Part shown: piece after piece, positions 61,201 to 64,000 of the stretch | Layout of the letters: every line of letters starts with the position of its first letter | How positions within the stretch are numbered: the first letter of the stretch is position 1 | Made by a program: the position numbers and the translations under genes | Notes under the pieces: model-generated | Databases searched by the model: none | Seen by the model: only the letters and a program-made list of their open reading frames with translations | What the model was told of the DNA's origin: nothing | Source: Apostichopus japonicus | Taxonomy: Eukaryota; Echinodermata; Holothuroidea; Aspidochirotida; Stichopodidae | DNA length: 64,000 bases | Direction of reading: 5' to 3' | Assembly: GCF_037975245.1 (NCBI RefSeq) | Contig: NC_092581.1 | Location: 19,554,303-19,618,302 of the forward strand

Positions 61201-62992
61201 ACTACTGATTTGTACTTAGCAAAATAGCACTAAAAACAAAACAATCAAAAACAAACTTAAAGAAACAAACAGTGAAGTTCTTTCTAACCGTAGACTTACG
61301 AATAATGAATGATGGCGCCATGTTCAGCAAAAGCTGAAATTGATTTGAAACTATGACCGGTAAACTCATGGCCCCACCTGTAAGTGAAGGAATAACAAAG
61401 GAAATGAGATCAAGTTTAAAATAGCCACCACCAAGATGTTTGAGCTAAAAACAAAGTGAGTCCCAATTCTGTGTGAATAAATACTACTTTAAAATCAACC
61501 TTCCCTAATCAACCCTCTCAACCTTCTCTCAATCATGTTATGACACAAAATTATGTTAATGAACATAAATTTAGATTAATACAGCCAAAGTTTTTCAACA
61601 CTTTCTGCAAATGCTAACTTGTTTTTAGGCTACTTATAAAATAACATGGGTTTTAGATTTATTTTTAAACTGTAGCTGTAGAGTTCAACCCCCCCAAAAA
61701 ACAGAATAAAAATCTTTATTTTTTAAGATATCCTTCTTCTTTTACCCTGATCGTTCCTCCAACGAGATATGATCAAATGTTATGACACGTGGGCTCGAAA
61801 TCAAATAACCGTTAAATCTAGTCATAAAATGTAAATGGTTTTGGCCAAAACAGTACACTAAAATTTTGCAGTCCCGGATTAACATTCTAAATTGATTTTT
61901 AAAGAAGTTGTAAAGGTTTACCTTTCCCGGACTTTATAGGCTTCATCTTCAATTATTAGTTCGCTCAAGTAGGTAAGATCACCGGTGGTAGCTTGTTCAT
62001 CCTGCAACAGAAGAAGAAAACGACGCACGCATGTTCACTCTTCATTTCCTTTGATATAACATCTAGCTAGCAGAAGGTTTGTTTAGGCTACAGAAAATAC
62101 TTCATATCCCGCATTTGACGTTGAGCTGTTCAAATATGTTGGCCGTCCATATTCAGATCAAAGTGTATTAGAATAAGAGAATTTGATGTTCACTTGTTTC
62201 TTCTTTCTTTACAAAGATTAGTTTCTCTTCCTTTTGTCTATTAAACTAAACTACTCTTTGAAAAAAATACCTTCAATTAGAGTTTTAGGACATACCACAA
62301 TCACCCCACTCACCTTCCCTTCCATCCCCATCATCCCCTCCCACCCCCAACCCCATCTTACCCCCACATCCCCGAATCTTCATATCAGGTGTTTTTGCAA
62401 TAAGTCAACCAAATTCCTATATGAAATGAATAAAGCTCACTGTTCCACAGCTCTGGTTCCATCCAAATATGGAATTTCATAGGTAACCATTCTTATTTTT
62501 TCAATAACTATTCTTAATACAAAAAAGAAAACAACAAATATTACTTACGGTCATGGCATCAACTTTTTCTTGAATCCAGCCAAACAGTTCACAAAGAGAG
62601 ATAGAGTCTTTCTTCTGTGAACAAAAGGAAAAGTGAGAGCAAACATCACTAGACTGTAACATAGGCACCAAACAAGTAATAGCTATACTGTGAGGGGCGA
62701 TTCTTCATCATGTGACCACCAGATCAAGTCAGTAGAGGTTGATCAGCTCCACCGTTACATAGCTAGCTGCATATCTGTTCTGAGAATCTTTCAGCACAAG
62801 TAATAGCTATACTGCGAGGGGGCGATAATTTATCGTGTTACCACCAGATCAAGTCACATTGATGGCTAGCTACATATCTGTTTTGAGTATACGTTTGGTA
62901 CTTACGCAGGCCTGCCTGAGACCTTCCATTTCTGTGGGATTCTTTCTGGCTTTCATCAGTAAGATGGGAGAAGCTTCCATGATTCGATTATC
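52007..62992 (-). CDS. XPNPEP2: Copy R: membrane aminopeptidase P (XPNPEP2-like), 3' half, with a duplicated exon
   Basis: Second Xaa-Pro aminopeptidase gene in the same orientation. Exons seen: 62992-62906, 62614-62549, 62001-61922, 61377-61300, 60197-60126, 59489-59429, 59033-58964, 58656-58552, 57231-57160 (18a), 56791-56726 (18b), 53977-53901, 53341-53243, 52213-52007. Using 18a these give 1074 nt, 357 residues plus stop. Every junction phase equals copy L, and lengths match except exon 13 and the last exon (one codon longer each) and the extra 18b. All five ligands are present: LDSGS, TTDITR, HGTGHG, SDEPG, RLEN. The N-terminal exons (partners of copy L exons 1-9) are absent between 62992 and 64000 and presumably lie beyond the window. 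The C-terminus has small residues (SSGNA) followed by an uncharged hydrophobic stretch ending at the stop, as expected for a GPI-anchored ectoenzyme like vertebrate XPNPEP2. Confidence 0.93.
53243..53341 (-). CDS. XPNPEP2: Copy R exon 20
   Basis: Encodes [20 protein letters not shown] then [13 protein letters not shown]. The first roughly 38 coding bases are identical to copy L. Confidence 0.96.
53592..53857. mobile_element. TTAA-flanked MITE, copy 2
   Basis: Diverged relative of the element at 59593, sharing for example CACTAGTGTACAGTCA, CAGCGATGGACATCTCAGGT and GTCTTCAATGCCTTTAA. The right flank is TTAA; the left is mutated (TGAA). An insertion of about 80 bp distinguishes the interior. 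Confidence 0.6.
53901..53977 (-). CDS. XPNPEP2: Copy R exon 19: two metal-binding Glu
   Basis: Encodes [15 protein letters not shown] and [10 protein letters not shown], protein-identical to copy L exon 19; 75 of 77 bases are the same. Confidence 0.97.
56726..56791 (-). CDS. XPNPEP2: Copy R exon 18b (alternative version 2)
   Basis: Encodes [20 protein letters not shown] then D plus the first base of Glu. 66 nt, phase 1/1, acceptor aaatttag, donor GACG|gtaagt. It repeats the G-P-x-x-I-x-x-G...P-M-x-T-G-x-F-x-S-D pattern of exon 18a, so each could be joined to exons 17 and 19 in its place. Two copies of the same protein segment in tandem are best read as mutually exclusive exons, although use of either is not shown here. 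Confidence 0.85.
57160..57231 (-). CDS. XPNPEP2: Copy R exon 18a (alternative version 1)
   Basis: Encodes [20 protein letters not shown] then FSD plus the first base of the Glu codon. 72 nt, phase 1/1. Acceptor tttttcag, donor GATG|gtatgt, the same donor sequence as copy L exon 18. Confidence 0.94.
58552..58656 (-). CDS. XPNPEP2: Copy R exon 17: metal-binding His
   Basis: Encodes [20 protein letters not shown] and [13 protein letters not shown]. About 20 of 105 bases differ from copy L exon 17, mostly silent. Confidence 0.97.
58964..59033 (-). CDS. XPNPEP2: Copy R exon 16
   Basis: Encodes [18 protein letters not shown] then RSGVYG; 70 nt, phase 0/1. Confidence 0.95.
59429..59489 (-). CDS. 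XPNPEP2: Copy R exon 15: second metal ligand
   Basis: Encodes [20 protein letters not shown] with the bridging Asp. Donor AAAG|gttggt is weaker than the others. Confidence 0.95.
59593..59863. mobile_element. TTAA-flanked MITE, copy 1
   Basis: Flanked by TTAA (59589-59592 and 59864-59867). The ends share the inverted sequence TGAAGACTCGCGC. A second copy lies at 53592-53857. A TTAA target is typical of piggyBac-type elements; no transposase is present. Confidence 0.65.
60126..60197 (-). CDS. XPNPEP2: Copy R exon 14: first metal ligand
   Basis: Encodes [16 protein letters not shown] with the metal-binding Asp. Acceptor ccatatag, donor TTCAA|gtaag. Confidence 0.96.
60650..61075. repeat. C/T-rich degenerate repeat in a copy R intron
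   Basis: CCTTCCTCCC-type tracts alternate with related blocks (ACACAATATGATACATAGG near 60736, ACACAGTATGACACATGGG near 61001), suggesting an old duplication of about 140 bp units. Confidence 0.5.
61300..61377 (-). CDS. XPNPEP2: Copy R exon 13
   Basis: Encodes [20 protein letters not shown] then AIIHYS. One codon longer than copy L (78 against 75 nt), with no frame change. Confidence 0.95.
61922..62001 (-). CDS. XPNPEP2: Copy R exon 12
   Basis: Encodes [20 protein letters not shown] then AYKVRER; 80 nt, phase 0/2. Confidence 0.93.
62549..62614 (-). CDS. XPNPEP2: Copy R exon 11
   Basis: Encodes [20 protein letters not shown] then MT; 66 nt like copy L. Acceptor ttcacag, donor ACC|gtaagt. 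Confidence 0.95.
62673..62889. repeat. 124-bp tandem duplication
   Basis: Two copies sharing CAAGTAATAGCTATACTG and ACCACCAGATCAAGTCA, in the intron between copy R exons 10 and 11. Confidence 0.8.
62906..62992 (-). CDS. XPNPEP2: Copy R exon 10
   Basis: Encodes [19 protein letters not shown], partner of copy L exon 10 and also 87 nt. Acceptor gcgcag, donor TGC|gtaagt. Confidence 0.95.
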
Positions 62993-63029
62993 CTGCGCAC
63001 ATATAAAAGAAAGAAGGATGTAAAGTAAG

Positions 63030-63328
63030 CAGTGGGGGGGGGCGGATGCCCCCCTGACGGAGTCAAATGGACTGCTGGCGCCCTTTACAGCTTTTTACCA
63101 CTTTTTACTTATTCGATATATTCCATATTATTGACTTTTTTATCGCGCTCTCATCTACCTATTGACATTTGTCATATTTGTGTAATTTTCTGACAAAATG
63201 GCGATGACACCTATTAATTCTTTGTTTATCTGCAACCAACCTGTGGTGGCGCTCCGCTTAGATAGTGTCGAAAGCGCCCCTGCAGACCATTCTCGCCCCC
63301 CTGACCAATACCCCTAGCTCCGCCACTG
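63030..63328. mobile_element. hAT-type MITE, 299 bp
   Basis: Begins CAGTGGG, ends GCTCCGCCACTG. The flanks AAAGTAAG (63022-63029) and AAAGTAAC (63329-63336) match at 7 of 8 bases. Same family as the nested fragment at 33812. It lies just upstream of copy R exon 10. Confidence 0.8.
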
Positions 63329-64000
63329 AAAGTAACACCAACTAGTGACCACTTGTGCACACTCTGGTATGGTCACCAAAAACCTCAAACTGACTGGAAC
63401 CATTTTATTTCATTTATTCATTTGTGTAAACTGAATAATCATCGACGCCCGGGCAATATCACAATTCCCTTCATTTCGTACACTTCCCCATTACCTGTTC
63501 CCAGAAGAGATAACCTAGATAAAATGGGCAAAAACTCTGGTGTTACATGATCTTTGTTCCTTGGCTGTTTTCCAGTTCACTCGACCATTAGGTAATGGCT
63601 TCAACAGTCTGTAAACAAACCCTGGGTGGGTTGCTATAGCAATTATCTTACTGTCTGTGATTAACATATATACATCCTAAATGGACTCACACTTAATATC
63701 CATTGCACCTTTATTTACACGTGAGATGATGATCTTCCTAGACTAGGCTGCTTAATTATCTGTTTGGAAGACTCAAGTTACTGTCAGTTTAACTGCCTGA
63801 GTGAAAAAAGTACTGCCAAGGTCACAAAATGGCGGAAGTACATCAAATGTTTATAGTGAATTAGTGCTGCAAGTAGCACAAAACTGATTTGCATACCGTC
63901 AGCGGTAAAATGAGCATGAAGGCATCTCTAACTAGAAGCAGCCCCATAATATGGGTGACCGTGCTGATATCAAACACAATCATATGTTTTACTGTATTCA

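Overview
The window is animal nuclear DNA. It is AT-rich, has long introns with GT..AG junctions, many tandem repeats, poly-G tracts and hAT-type miniature transposons. Its main content is two head-to-tail copies, both on the minus strand, of a membrane aminopeptidase P gene (Xaa-Pro aminopeptidase, XPNPEP2-like, peptidase family M24B). The protein resembles vertebrate XPNPEP2 (signal peptide, DCSIEPP near the N-terminus, hydrophobic C-terminal tail) more than cytosolic XPNPEP1. A marine invertebrate, possibly an echinoderm, fits the repeat style, but this is inference only.

Layout, left to right. 1-20.8 kb has no recognised gene: one isolated minus-strand candidate exon (2302-2447), a CpG-rich island (3940-4210), four large tandem arrays and scattered repeats. 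20.86-44.37 kb holds the complete left XPNPEP2-like gene (copy L). Its 21 coding exons join into an uninterrupted 739-codon frame, and all five metal ligands are present (D504, D515, H578, E613, E627). The introns contain arrays that nearly touch exons, a hAT element with a broken transposase fragment and 8-bp target duplication, several non-autonomous elements, a SINE-like element headed by U2 snRNA sequence, and a tRNA-promoter element carrying an intact-looking hammerhead ribozyme. 44.4-52.0 kb lies between the genes, with an unrecognised minus-strand candidate exon at 47260-47440 and a 20-bp minisatellite. 52.0-63.0 kb holds the 3' half of copy R (catalytic domain to stop). Its N-terminal exons must lie beyond the right edge.

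Copy R has what copy L lacks: two alternative, frame-equivalent versions of the exon that leads into the metal-binding Glu (57160-57231 and 56726-56791), and a C-terminal tail that looks like a clean GPI-anchor signal. In copy L the tail is interrupted by Arg and Lys. The next two exons are almost identical between copies while the others differ far more, which suggests local gene conversion. Both proteins should act at the cell surface or outside the cell, removing N-terminal residues that precede proline.

The observations most worth following are the hammerhead ribozyme in a tRNA-derived element (40221-40276), the duplicated active-site exon, and two 28-bp palindromes, each flanked by an exact 7-bp direct repeat, which look like extremely small mobile insertions.
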